Source of the DNA: an uncultured Alistipes sp.
Lineage (GTDB): Bacteria; Bacteroidota; Bacteroidia; Bacteroidales; UBA932
Assembly: GCA_900544195.1 (NCBI GenBank)
Contig: UQUJ01000023.1
Location: 1-37,822, forward strand
Direction of reading: 5' to 3'
Length of the DNA stretch: 37,822 nt
Positions 1 through 6,973 of this stretch are shown piece by piece. The position numbers and the translations under genes are program-made. Each line of letters begins with the position of its first letter. Position 1 is the stretch's first letter. Below the pieces are notes generated by a model that was given only the letters and a program-made list of their open reading frames with translations, did no database searches and had not been told where the DNA came from.

Positions 1-60
1 GGGAAAGAGCTTGCTCTTAACCTTCAAACAAACAATTCAAAACAGCTTCTAAAAAGGCAC

Positions 61-113
61 TGGTCACTGAGCTTTCCCCGAGCGTGTGGTTCGAGAAGCT
101 CAGCGACTGTCGA
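61..113 (+). repeat. Interspersed repeat, family 2 (TTCG..AAGCTCAGCGAC type)
   Basis: The segment carries the inverted arms CTGAGCTT (67-74) and AAGCTCAG (96-103), followed by CGACTG. Related words appear at 515-577, 6911-6950, 8274-8356 and, inside hemW, at 34647-34670. The shared core is roughly TTCG(N)cAGGCTCAGCGACC in either orientation. No coding function is visible; it is a short intergenic repeat of unknown mechanism. Confidence 0.55.
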
Positions 114-193
114 AGGTCAGAAGTTTCCTATTTTCTTCGGCCAATAAGACCACTGCCTGTCACGCTGATAATCAAGAGGAACCCTTAGTGGCT

Positions 194-258
194 GGAAGGC
201 TGCCACAGCGAACCTTGGCCACCCGCGGTCATAAGCGGGAGGAACCCAGCCGCCGCAA
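194..258 (+). repeat. Interspersed palindromic element, family 1, left part
   Basis: Starts GGAAGGCTGCCACAGCGAACC and continues through the CCCGCGG..ATAAGCGGG stem, closely matching the left half of the full copies at 3092-3199 and 5925-6038. It breaks off after the GGGAGG block and lacks the right half with the CGCGAAGCGCG palindrome, so it is a truncated copy. Confidence 0.7.
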
Positions 259-422
259 AGTGAATCGAAGAATGGAACATATTCATTATCAAGGATATAA
301 TTATTCCCCTTTAGCAGTTTCCTACTTAAGAGAAAACGTTTATTGGTTGCAAATCAATAAGTTAACCGCCACTCATTGATTCCGAGCGCATGGCAGGTAA
401 CCATCTGGTTATCAACCGATAA

Positions 423-462
423 AGCAAGTACGTGGTGCTTAAAACGGCACCACGTACTTGCT
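423..462. terminator. Perfect 16-bp hairpin, possible terminator or mobile-element remnant
   Basis: Arms GCAAGTACGTGGTGC (424-438) and its exact complement (447-461) are extended by an A-T pair, with an 8-nt loop. On the minus strand it sits about 130 nt after the stop of the last export-operon gene and is followed by only three T residues, so it is a weak match to an intrinsic terminator despite the perfect stem. Confidence 0.45.
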
Positions 463-514
463 CATAGCATTAATTAACAGAGAGTTATCTGCCAAGACAC
501 CTCGGCCTCGTTTG

Positions 515-577
515 ACGGTTGGTGAGCTTGGTACTTGAGCCCGTCGGGGAGCCGAACCACAGGCTCAGCGACCGGGA
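515..577 (+). repeat. Interspersed repeat, family 2
   Basis: Contains GGTGAGCTTGGTACTTGAGC followed by GAACCACAGGCTCAGCGACC. The second half matches the copy at 6911-6950 nearly word for word (GAACCACAGGCTCAG). It ends about 14 nt before the stop codon of the first minus-strand gene. Confidence 0.55.
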
Positions 578-590
578 TAGCAGGACTACC

Positions 591-2948
591 CTACTCGTTC
601 TTGAGGGACTCGACAGGGTTGGTGTGGGCGATCCTCAGGGAGCCGATCACGATGACGCTGACGATGATGGCCAGCACGATGATGTCGGCGGCGATGAAGA
701 ACAGTGGGTTGAGGGCGATCTTGACGGCGAACTGCTGGAGCCAGTAATGGGCTACAAGCCAGGCGCCCGCGTCACCGATGATCACCGCGAAGACAGCCAC
801 CTTCAGGATGTCCGTCACGAGCATCGAAACGATCTCGGAGGACTGGGCGCCGTTGACCTTGCGGACGGCGATCTCGGCGCTTCGGCGGTAGTTCTCGTCA
901 CGGACGTAGGAGATCAGGCCGATCACCGCTATCAGCAGGGCGAACAACGCTCCAAGGGTGTAGGTTCTCTTCATCTGCCTCGTCGGATCGTATAGGCTCC
1001 TGAACGTCTCGGCGTAAGACTTCACCTCGGCGTCGCTGTCAGGAGCGACCTCCCGGATTGTCTTCTCCACCTTACGCATCGTCTCCGGAGTGACATCCGT
1101 GAGCTTCACGACAAGTGTCTGCATCAGCCTTGACCAGTCAAAGTCAGCCTTTTCCTCATCGGTGAGGAAGTCCTTGTTCCAGCAGAAACGCACGCTCGGA
1201 CGGTTGTCCGGATCAGAGACGCTTCCGATGACATAGTCCTCATAGACTCCGCAGATCGTGACCTGCCCGTGCTCGGTGATGCCGACAATCTTTCCAACGG
1301 CTCCGTCAGACCAGTTGGCGAAAGCCGCCATCTTGGTCACAAAGGACTTGCTGACAGCGACATCATTCGGTCCTTTTGGAGCGGATCCCTCGACGAGCCG
1401 GAAGCCCATCATATTGAAGAAACCTTCCGTGGCGCCATATTCATCAGCGACATTGAAGAGTTCCCTGTCGTCACCAGGAAGGGTAATATTATTGCCGGAA
1501 GCTGACGCCAAAGGTGTCACGTAGGTCAGTTCAGCAGCCTCGACCTCAGGCAGCTGGCGAAGAGCACCGGCGATGGCTGTCATCTTCGTCTGGTCGTAGG
1601 ACGGGAATGTCTCATAGACAAGATTGCTGTAGTTGTAGCCCGGATCGGCGTTCAGCACCTTGCGGTACTGGAAGCTGACGATCAGCACCAGCGACACCAG
1701 CACGGCGTTGATGGCGAACTGGAAGGCAAGCAGTGAGATCTTCCAGCGGCGCTTGCTCTCCTTGTAGCCTCGGAAGGCGCTGGAAATAGGGATTTTGGTG
1801 AACATCCTCGCCGGAATGACGGCGGAGACAAGGAACACCAAGATCACAATCCCGACAATGATCCAGACGGAAAGCGGAGTGACAAGATCCTTCACAGGGA
1901 CTCCCAACAGGGATTCAACCGCACCCCTGAACGCAAAGATCAGCAGGGCTGCCACGGCGAGGGAGACACCCAAATTCCAGGCGGTCTCCTTGAGCAGGAT
2001 CTTGTTGATGTCCCAAGGCTGGGCTCCGTAGCATTTGCGGACTCCGACCTCGCGCGCCCTGCGGATGACATCCGAGATCGCCACAAGGACGTAGTTCATA
2101 ATGGACACAAGCAGCAGCAGAGCGGCGATGATGGCAAGTATGAACACAAGGTTCCTGACCTCCGGCTTCGAGCTGTGCTCGGTGGCCAAAGGCGAAAGGA
2201 AGTACCAGAGAGTGAGTCCGCTCTTCTCCATTTCCTCCAAAGGCTGGTGAGCCTTCTGCATCTCGTGGATGGCATCCTTAAGCGACGCCGGATCAACCCC
2301 TTCGGCCAATTTGACGAAAGCGACGTACCTGTCGTTGCCGACCCAGTTGGAGAGGCTCCACTTGCTCATCGCCTCGATGGAAAGGATGACATCGGCGTGG
2401 ATCGATCCGTTCTTAGGGAAGTCCTCATAGACTCCGCAGACAGTCAGCTTCAGATTCGGATTGTCCTCGTTGGCGATCTGCTTGCCGACAGCCGCTCCGA
2501 CTCCACCAAGTTTCTCGGCGAAAGTCTTTGAGATGGCCACATCGCCGCTCCACGACCTCAACGCCTTTTCCGGCTCACCGGCGAGGAACTGGCGATTGAA
2601 TATCCTGAAAAAGCAGGAGTCAGCCAAAAGGTGCTCGGCCGCCACCTTGCTTCCTTCGTCATCGATGATGAAATTCTCGCTGTTGAATATGCTGGTGAAC
2701 CTTGTGGCCTCCAGCACTCCCGGCACCTCGGCCTTGAATCCCGGTGCTATGGCTCCGCTGACCTGACCGAAATCCTTATCCTCACCTTGCATAACGGCGC
2801 CGGTGCGGATCTTATAGATCCTGTCAATGTCCTTATAGACATTGTCGTACGAAAGTTCAAAGCAGACCTTGGCGATCAGGATGACGGCTATCGCCATCCC
2901 GACTCCCAAGGACAAAACCTTGATGATCAAATCACTTTTTCTTCTCAT
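591..2948 (-). CDS. MacB-like ABC transporter permease, two FtsX domains (second permease of operon)
   Basis: An inner-membrane permease of about 785 residues, the usual size for the Bacteroidota FtsX/MacB permease family that works with a LolD/MacB-type ATPase. An N-terminal membrane segment (about residues 8-28, LSLGVGMAIAVILIAKVCFE) is followed by a periplasmic MacB_PCD domain, an FtsX three-helix block near residues 270-390, another membrane segment, a second periplasmic domain and a C-terminal FtsX block ending AHTNPVESLKNE. I prefer the ATG at 2948 over that at 2954. GGAGG (2956-2960) is 7 nt from the former and only 1 nt from the latter. It is last in a minus-strand export operon. The cargo is unknown; MacAB-like systems move peptides, lipoproteins or toxic compounds. 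The N-terminus is shorter than in its paralogue: part of the usual AxRNxxxxK leader appears in another frame just upstream. Confidence 0.9.
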   Translation of the reverse strand: MRRKSDLIIKVLSLGVGMAIAVILIAKVCFELSYDNVYKDIDRIYKIRTGAVMQGEDKDFGQVSGAIAPGFKAEVPGVLEATRFTSIFNSENFIIDDEGSKVAAEHLLADSCFFRIFNRQFLAGEPEKALRSWSGDVAISKTFAEKLGGVGAAVGKQIANEDNPNLKLTVCGVYEDFPKNGSIHADVILSIEAMSKWSLSNWVGNDRYVAFVKLAEGVDPASLKDAIHEMQKAHQPLEEMEKSGLTLWYFLSPLATEHSSKPEVRNLVFILAIIAALLLLVSIMNYVLVAISDVIRRAREVGVRKCYGAQPWDINKILLKETAWNLGVSLAVAALLIFAFRGAVESLLGVPVKDLVTPLSVWIIVGIVILVFLVSAVIPARMFTKIPISSAFRGYKESKRRWKISLLAFQFAINAVLVSLVLIVSFQYRKVLNADPGYNYSNLVYETFPSYDQTKMTAIAGALRQLPEVEAAELTYVTPLASASGNNITLPGDDRELFNVADEYGATEGFFNMMGFRLVEGSAPKGPNDVAVSKSFVTKMAAFANWSDGAVGKIVGITEHGQVTICGVYEDYVIGSVSDPDNRPSVRFCWNKDFLTDEEKADFDWSRLMQTLVVKLTDVTPETMRKVEKTIREVAPDSDAEVKSYAETFRSLYDPTRQMKRTYTLGALFALLIAVIGLISYVRDENYRRSAEIAVRKVNGAQSSEIVSMLVTDILKVAVFAVIIGDAGAWLVAHYWLQQFAVKIALNPLFFIAADIIVLAIIVSVIVIGSLRIAHTNPVESLKNE

Positions 2949-2952
2949 ACCC

Positions 2953-3013
2953 ATTCCTCCACATGGAGGCTAATCTTTTATCGTTCAATATTTTGCTTGC
3001 ATATCCTCCTCCC
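2953..3013 (-). promoter_or_regulatory. Leader with hairpin covering the ribosome site of the distal permease gene
   Basis: On the minus strand CCTCC-ATGT-GGAGG (2956-2969) forms a hairpin whose 3' arm is the GGAGG ribosome site for the ATG at 2948. Upstream lies another GGGAGGAGG followed by a 5-codon open frame (ATGCAAGCAAAATATTGA). The layout matches the leader of the paralogous permease at 5580-5640. Control of translation by this hairpin is an inference. Confidence 0.35.
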
Positions 3014-3091
3014 GATTCCAGCGGTGAGGACACATCATTATATTCCTAATCTTCAATCGTTTAGGCTCCACTGAATATTACTACTCAATCC

Positions 3092-3199
3092 GGAAGGTTG
3101 CCGCAGCGAACCTTGCCACCCGCGGCCATAAGCGGGAGGGGCCCAGGCGCAGCCTGGGAGGGACGGAGCGCGAAGCGCGGAGGGTTCATCGCGACAACC
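3092..3199 (+). repeat. Full-length palindromic interspersed element, family 1
   Basis: About 108 bp, made of successive stems: AAGGTT..AACCTT, CCCGC..GCGGG, CCCAGG..CCTGGG and CGCGAAGCGCG. The two ends are imperfect inverted repeats (GGAAGGTTGCC at the left; GGTTGTC when the right end is read in reverse). It has no coding capacity and resembles a MITE or REP/BIME-type element. It lies between the two permease genes. Confidence 0.75.
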
Positions 3200-3222
3200 A
3201 TCTGGATTGGAGATATAGCACG

Positions 3223-5562
3223 CTATTCCTTCTTCAGCTCGATCGCCGGGTTGGTGCGGGCGGTGCGGACAGCCTGCCAGAGGACGGCAAGGGCGGCAAT
3301 GACGGCGGTGAACAGACCGGCCATCGCGAAAATCCACCAATGGAGACCGATGCGGTAGGAATAGCCGTTCAGCCAAGTGTGCATCAGGTACCACGCCACC
3401 GGGACGGCGATGACGAACGCCACACCGATCATCTTCATGAACTCGGCCACAAGACCCCACAGAACAGAGTTATAGTCAGCGCCATAAACCTTCTTGAGAG
3501 ACACAGTCCTGCGCTCCTGCTGCATGTAGTACGAACTCATCGCCACGAGACCCAGAGCCGAGACAAACAGCGAAAGGATTGTGAATATGACCATGATCTC
3601 CAACACCCTGTTCTCGGAAGCGAACACAGCCTTGATGTCATCCTCGACATAGCTGGCATCGAATAACTTATCCGGGTACAATTCGCTAAAGACCGCCTTG
3701 ACCCTTGCGAAAGCCTCTTTGTGATCCGGCGTGGTCTTCACAAGAATCGTCCACGGCCACTTCCCGGCAGGATATTCATCATACTGGTAAATCAACGCAG
3801 GATGCTGTTCCTCCAGCAACGGCTTGATCTTGAAGTCGTAGTAGATTCCGCCTATCTGCCATGTGCTGTTGGACTTGGTCGTGAACTCCGTGGCGGTCTC
3901 GTCTATTTCGAGGATTCCGTAGGCATATTCATTCAGCCAATAACTGTTCGGACTGTGATTGTCCTGTTTCTTCCTGATGCCGAGGATATTGAAATAGGCA
4001 CTGTCGCCCTTAACCAACTGGAACGAAGCCTCTCTTCCACTTTCTGTGGACATAGTCCAGTTGTTGGTCATGAACATAGGATGTCCATCTCCAAGTCCGA
4101 CAGCTTCGACGCAACTCTCAGCCTTAAGTTTGTTGATGAGTGGCGTCAAATCACCTGCAAGGCCGAACTGATTGCTGATGGTGATCTGATCCTCAGTATT
4201 GTAACCCACCGGAGCATTGATCATAGAGCGGATCTGGAGGAACATCGTGAACGCCGTCACAAGCATCACGACCGTGATGACATTCTGAATGACAATGATG
4301 ACCTTGCTGTAAAGTGTCTTGGTCTTGAGCCTGAGCGTTCCTCGGACAATCTCGATCGGCTCGGCCTTCTGGATGATAAGCGCGGGAACTATGCCGGCGA
4401 TGACCCCTACCAAAACCGTGAACAGGACGCAGACAAGCACGCTCACCGGAGAGATTGCCTTGAAGATAGAGATGTCATAGTTCAACACCTTCGAAGCCGC
4501 CGGGGAAATGGCCTCGCCAAGCAGGACGGCGATGACCATAGCGGCCGCGCAGATTATGGTGCTCTCGACAATCATCTTCATGAATATGCCGCCTTTCGTC
4601 GCCCCGATGAGCCTTCTGGTGGCCATCTCCTTGGCACGGAAGCCGGAGAGAGCCGTGGTCATATTCACATAGTTCAGGATGGCGAACAGAAGCAGCAGGA
4701 AGCACATTCCGGCAAGCAGCATCACTGTCGTCTTGTTGCCAAGACGCAGACTGTCATTATAGTCCTCATTGCCGTCCGACAGGAAATAGACATCACGTAA
4801 AGGAATGATTCTCACGTCATTATCACCTCCGCCGTAGTCTGACATATATCTCCAGAAATTCTCCCGGCACCATTTAAGAATATCATCGTGTCTGGCCGGA
4901 AGATCGGCGTTCGGATAAGCCATCACAAAGCAGGTGGATGATCCGGCGTTGGACATCCGCTCGTCATTCGCCAGATTGGTGATGGTCATGATCTCTCCGC
5001 GCAGGAATATGTCGCACGGCCTGATGATGGAGTTCTCAATGTCCTTGAACACACCTGAGACTGTCAGGTTGCTTACCGTTGAGTCAGCGCCGTCGAAACG
5101 GATCTCACGTCCAACCGGATCCCTGTCCCCGAACTGAGCCTTGGCGAAAGACTCACTGATCAGGACTCCGCTTATCGAGGCCTTCCACTCACTGAAGTCG
5201 CCCTCCACGAGAGGGAAACTGAACATATCGAAAAACGACGAGTCAGCGTAAGAAGTCCTGGCGTTCACGATGTTGCCGTCGATCTTGTACTCCTGCATTC
5301 CGTTGCTGGAATATGAAGCTGACCTCTCAATCTCCGGAAAGTTAGCCTTCATGTGGCGGGACAGCCAGTAAGCGGACGAAAGGGTCTCTTTTTGTGCGAT
5401 GACGTAGATCCTGTCGGCGTTCTTTTGGAACGAGTCAGTGCTCAGCTGACTGGTGACGTACACGGCCAGAAGCAGGACAAACGCCATCGAGAGGCTGAGT
5501 CCCAGAAGGTTGACCGCGCTGTAAAGTTTGTTGCGCTTCAAGAAGTTAATGAAACTGCTCAT
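3223..5562 (-). CDS. MacB-like ABC transporter permease, two FtsX domains (first permease of operon)
   Basis: An inner-membrane permease of 779 residues, paralogous to the downstream gene at 591-2948. It keeps the complete family N-terminus (INFLKRNKLYSAVNLLGLSLSM, with the first helix after it), a periplasmic MacB_PCD domain (about 45-270), an FtsX block (about 280-410, with RAKEMATRRLIGA typical of the family), a central helix, a second periplasmic domain and a terminal FtsX block (RRTVSLKKVYGA, ending ARTNPAIELKKE). It probably pairs with the ATPase at 6171-6851 and, with the adaptor and TolC-like protein, spans the envelope. Two different permeases in one operon suggest a heterodimer, which is common in Bacteroidota. 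The gene is bracketed by family-1 repeats in opposite orientation (3092-3199 and 5925-6038). Confidence 0.92.
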   Translation of the reverse strand: MSSFINFLKRNKLYSAVNLLGLSLSMAFVLLLAVYVTSQLSTDSFQKNADRIYVIAQKETLSSAYWLSRHMKANFPEIERSASYSSNGMQEYKIDGNIVNARTSYADSSFFDMFSFPLVEGDFSEWKASISGVLISESFAKAQFGDRDPVGREIRFDGADSTVSNLTVSGVFKDIENSIIRPCDIFLRGEIMTITNLANDERMSNAGSSTCFVMAYPNADLPARHDDILKWCRENFWRYMSDYGGGDNDVRIIPLRDVYFLSDGNEDYNDSLRLGNKTTVMLLAGMCFLLLLFAILNYVNMTTALSGFRAKEMATRRLIGATKGGIFMKMIVESTIICAAAMVIAVLLGEAISPAASKVLNYDISIFKAISPVSVLVCVLFTVLVGVIAGIVPALIIQKAEPIEIVRGTLRLKTKTLYSKVIIVIQNVITVVMLVTAFTMFLQIRSMINAPVGYNTEDQITISNQFGLAGDLTPLINKLKAESCVEAVGLGDGHPMFMTNNWTMSTESGREASFQLVKGDSAYFNILGIRKKQDNHSPNSYWLNEYAYGILEIDETATEFTTKSNSTWQIGGIYYDFKIKPLLEEQHPALIYQYDEYPAGKWPWTILVKTTPDHKEAFARVKAVFSELYPDKLFDASYVEDDIKAVFASENRVLEIMVIFTILSLFVSALGLVAMSSYYMQQERRTVSLKKVYGADYNSVLWGLVAEFMKMIGVAFVIAVPVAWYLMHTWLNGYSYRIGLHWWIFAMAGLFTAVIAALAVLWQAVRTARTNPAIELKKE

Positions 5563-5574
5563 AAATCATAAATC

Positions 5575-5640
5575 CCCATTCACGGCCTCGTGGAGGCCAA
5601 CTTTTTGTTTTTCAGTCTTTTATACATATATCCTCCCCAC
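5575..5640 (-). promoter_or_regulatory. Leader of permease gene with possible 15-codon upstream frame and hairpin
   Basis: Minus strand: GGGGAGG (5632-5638) precedes an ATG at 5627 that opens a 15-codon frame (MYKRLKNKKLASTRP) ending at 5580, just before the permease start at 5562. Within it GGCCTC-CAC-GAGGCC (5584-5598) can form a hairpin. The sequence aligns with the leader of the other permease (2953-3013). It could be a translated leader peptide or a leftover of gene duplication. Confidence 0.35.
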
Positions 5641-5654
5641 CATTAGAGGCAATA

Positions 5655-5681
5655 GGATATTCAAGCATATTCCTAATATCC
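5655..5681. repeat. Short inverted repeat GGATATT / AATATCC
   Basis: Perfect 7-bp arms separated by 13 nt, in the gap upstream of the permease gene. It overlaps two copies of the ATATTC word that is frequent in the whole window. Function unknown. Confidence 0.35.
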
Positions 5682-5735
5682 AATCACTTATCCTCCACGG
5701 ATTTTTACCCGTTTTTGTTTTGGGGATCCCCTCCA

Positions 5736-5785
5736 GAAGGTTGCCACGACAAACCCTCCGCGCTTCGCGCTCCGTCTCAGGAGGA
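5736..5785 (-). repeat. Interspersed palindromic element, family 1, right-end fragment
   Basis: Begins GAAGGTTGCCACGACAAACC and continues through the CGCGCTTCGCG palindrome, the reverse complement of the right end of the copy at 3092-3199. It stops at TCTCAGGAGGAC, about 6 nt before the 108-bp inverted-repeat element at 5792-5899, which may have interrupted it. Confidence 0.65.
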
Positions 5786-5791
5786 CGGGGG

Positions 5792-5899
5792 AGACTGTCT
5801 TAAAAGTAAAAGTACCCCCTGCGAGGATTGAAAATTCGTAGTCGCCCCTGTAGTGGGGTACAGACTTTTCAACTCTAGCCGAGACTTTTCAGACAGTCT
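5792..5899. mobile_element. 108-bp MITE-like element with 16-bp terminal inverted repeats
   Basis: The left end AGACTGTCTTAAAAGT (5792-5807) and right end ACTTTTCAGACAGTCT (5884-5899) are inverted copies with one mismatch. A nested pair GTACCCC (5812-5818) and GGGGTAC (5855-5861) lies inside. GGGGG flanks both sides and could be a target duplication. There is no open frame. It looks like a non-autonomous transposon; its partner transposase is not in this window. Confidence 0.6.
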
Positions 5900-5924
5900 G
5901 GGGGGGGCGATGAAGAGCTTTGTT

Positions 5925-6038
5925 GGAGGTTGCCCCACGACAAACCCTCCGCGCTTCGCGCTCCGTTCCTCCCAGCCTGCGGCTGGATCCCTCCCGCTTA
6001 TGGCCGCGGGTGGCCAAGGTTCGCTGTGGCAACCTTCC
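5925..6038 (-). repeat. Full-length palindromic interspersed element, family 1, inverted
   Basis: About 114 bp. Reads GGAGGTTGCCCCACGACAAACC at the left and GGTTCGCTGTGGCAACCTTCC at the right, which are imperfect terminal inverted repeats. The inside is the reverse complement of the copy at 3092-3199: the CGCGCTTCGCG palindrome, CAGCCTGCGGCTGG stem and CCCGC..GCGGG stem. It lies between the ATPase gene and the first permease gene. Confidence 0.75.
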
Positions 6039-6170
6039 GCCAATAATATCTTAAACGTGAGGGGCGGCGCTTATGGGTGGTATAATTACATTATCTACTG
6101 TCAAGTCCGTAGTGACGATTCATCAGCTCTCGTCAAGTAATCAGCCGTCCCTCACGAGCAAGATTCAACG

Positions 6171-6851
6171 CTAAAGCTCGTTCTTCACGTCGGAGACGAT
6201 CTGGCCGTCGAACAGGTCGATGGTGCGCTGTGCCACGGCGGCGTCTCTCTGGGAGTGGGTCACCATAACGATGGTCGTGCCTTCCTTGTTGAGCTCGCTG
6301 AGGAGATCCATGACCTCCTTACCGTTCTTGGAGTCCAGGTTACCTGTAGGCTCATCGGCAAGGATCAGTTTCGGACCTGCGACCACGGCACGGGCGATGG
6401 CGACTCTCTGCTGCTGACCTCCGGACAACTGCTGAGGGAAGTGCTGCGCCCTGTGGCTGATGGCCATCCTCTTCATGATCTCGGTGACCTTCTGCCTGCG
6501 CTCGGAGGCCGAGATGTTCAGGTAACGGAGCGGGAGCTCGATGTTCTCGTAGACATTCAGCTCGTCGATCAGGTTGAAGCTCTGGAACACGAATCCGATG
6601 TTACCCTTACGGAACTTGGTGCGCTCCTTCTCCTTAAGCTTGCTGACCTCTGTGCCGAGAAGCTCGTAGGAGCCGGAGGTCGGATTGTCCAGAAGACCCA
6701 GGATGTTCAGAAGCGTTGACTTACCGCAACCTGAAGGCCCCATGATGGCGACGAACTCACCGTCGGCGATTTCAAATGACACCCCGTTGAGGGCTGTTGT
6801 CTCGATCTCCTCTGTTCTGAAGACCTTGGACAGATTTGTGACTTTAATCAT
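6171..6851 (-). CDS. ABC transporter ATPase, MacB/LolD type
   Basis: A 226-residue cytoplasmic ATPase that powers the FtsX-type permeases encoded downstream. Motifs: Walker A GPSGCGKST (38-46), Q-loop Q90, signature LSGGQQQRVAIARA (from 142), Walker B LILADEPTGNLDS (from 162) and the switch histidine in VTHS (H199). The LDEPTGNLD-type sequence and the length are typical of the LolD/MacB/FtsE group. Start ATG at 6851 gives the usual MIKVTNLSKVF beginning. It is third in the minus-strand operon after the TolC-like and adaptor genes. The 5' gap holds a family-2 repeat and the 3' gap two further elements. MacB itself is a fused ATPase-permease; here the parts are separate genes, so I avoid the symbol. 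Confidence 0.96.
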   Translation of the reverse strand: MIKVTNLSKVFRTEEIETTALNGVSFEIADGEFVAIMGPSGCGKSTLLNILGLLDNPTSGSYELLGTEVSKLKEKERTKFRKGNIGFVFQSFNLIDELNVYENIELPLRYLNISASERRQKVTEIMKRMAISHRAQHFPQQLSGGQQQRVAIARAVVAGPKLILADEPTGNLDSKNGKEVMDLLSELNKEGTTIVMVTHSQRDAAVAQRTIDLFDGQIVSDVKNEL

Positions 6852-6910
6852 GGCTTTGAAAAATTTTATTTGTTATTGTTTATATCCCTTGTTCTTGTTT
6901 GGCGATCCTT

Positions 6911-6950
6911 CGATGGTCGGTGAGTTTGTCGAACCACAGGCTCAGGAACC
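6911..6950 (+). repeat. Interspersed repeat, family 2
   Basis: Reads GGTCGGTGAGTTTGTCGAAC then CACAGGCTCAGGAACC. It shares GAACCACAGGCTCAG with the copy at 515-577. It fills most of the gap between the adaptor and ATPase genes. Confidence 0.55.
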
Positions 6951-6973
6951 GCACAGACATATTCATTAATCAT

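Larger units (their letters stand above)
1..590. other. Gene-free, repeat-rich region downstream of the export operon
   Basis: I find no convincing gene here. A 97-codon open frame at 86-379 runs through two interspersed repeats, has no recognisable domain and no plausible ribosome site, so I do not call it. The region holds a repeat with short inverted arms (61-113), a left part of a palindromic mobile-type element (194-258), a very strong hairpin (423-462) and a second copy of the first repeat type (515-577). It lies just past the stop codon of the last gene of the minus-strand export operon. Confidence 0.7.

Noticed and set aside
86..379. 97-codon open frame on the plus strand at the left edge
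   Set aside because: It crosses two interspersed repeats, shows no domain or ribosome site, and its composition is unlike the real genes.
3721..4800. 359-codon open frame on the plus strand inside the permease gene
   Set aside because: It is antisense to a well-recognised FtsX permease; the sequence is rich in Arg, His and Asp with no family signature, as expected for a mirror frame.
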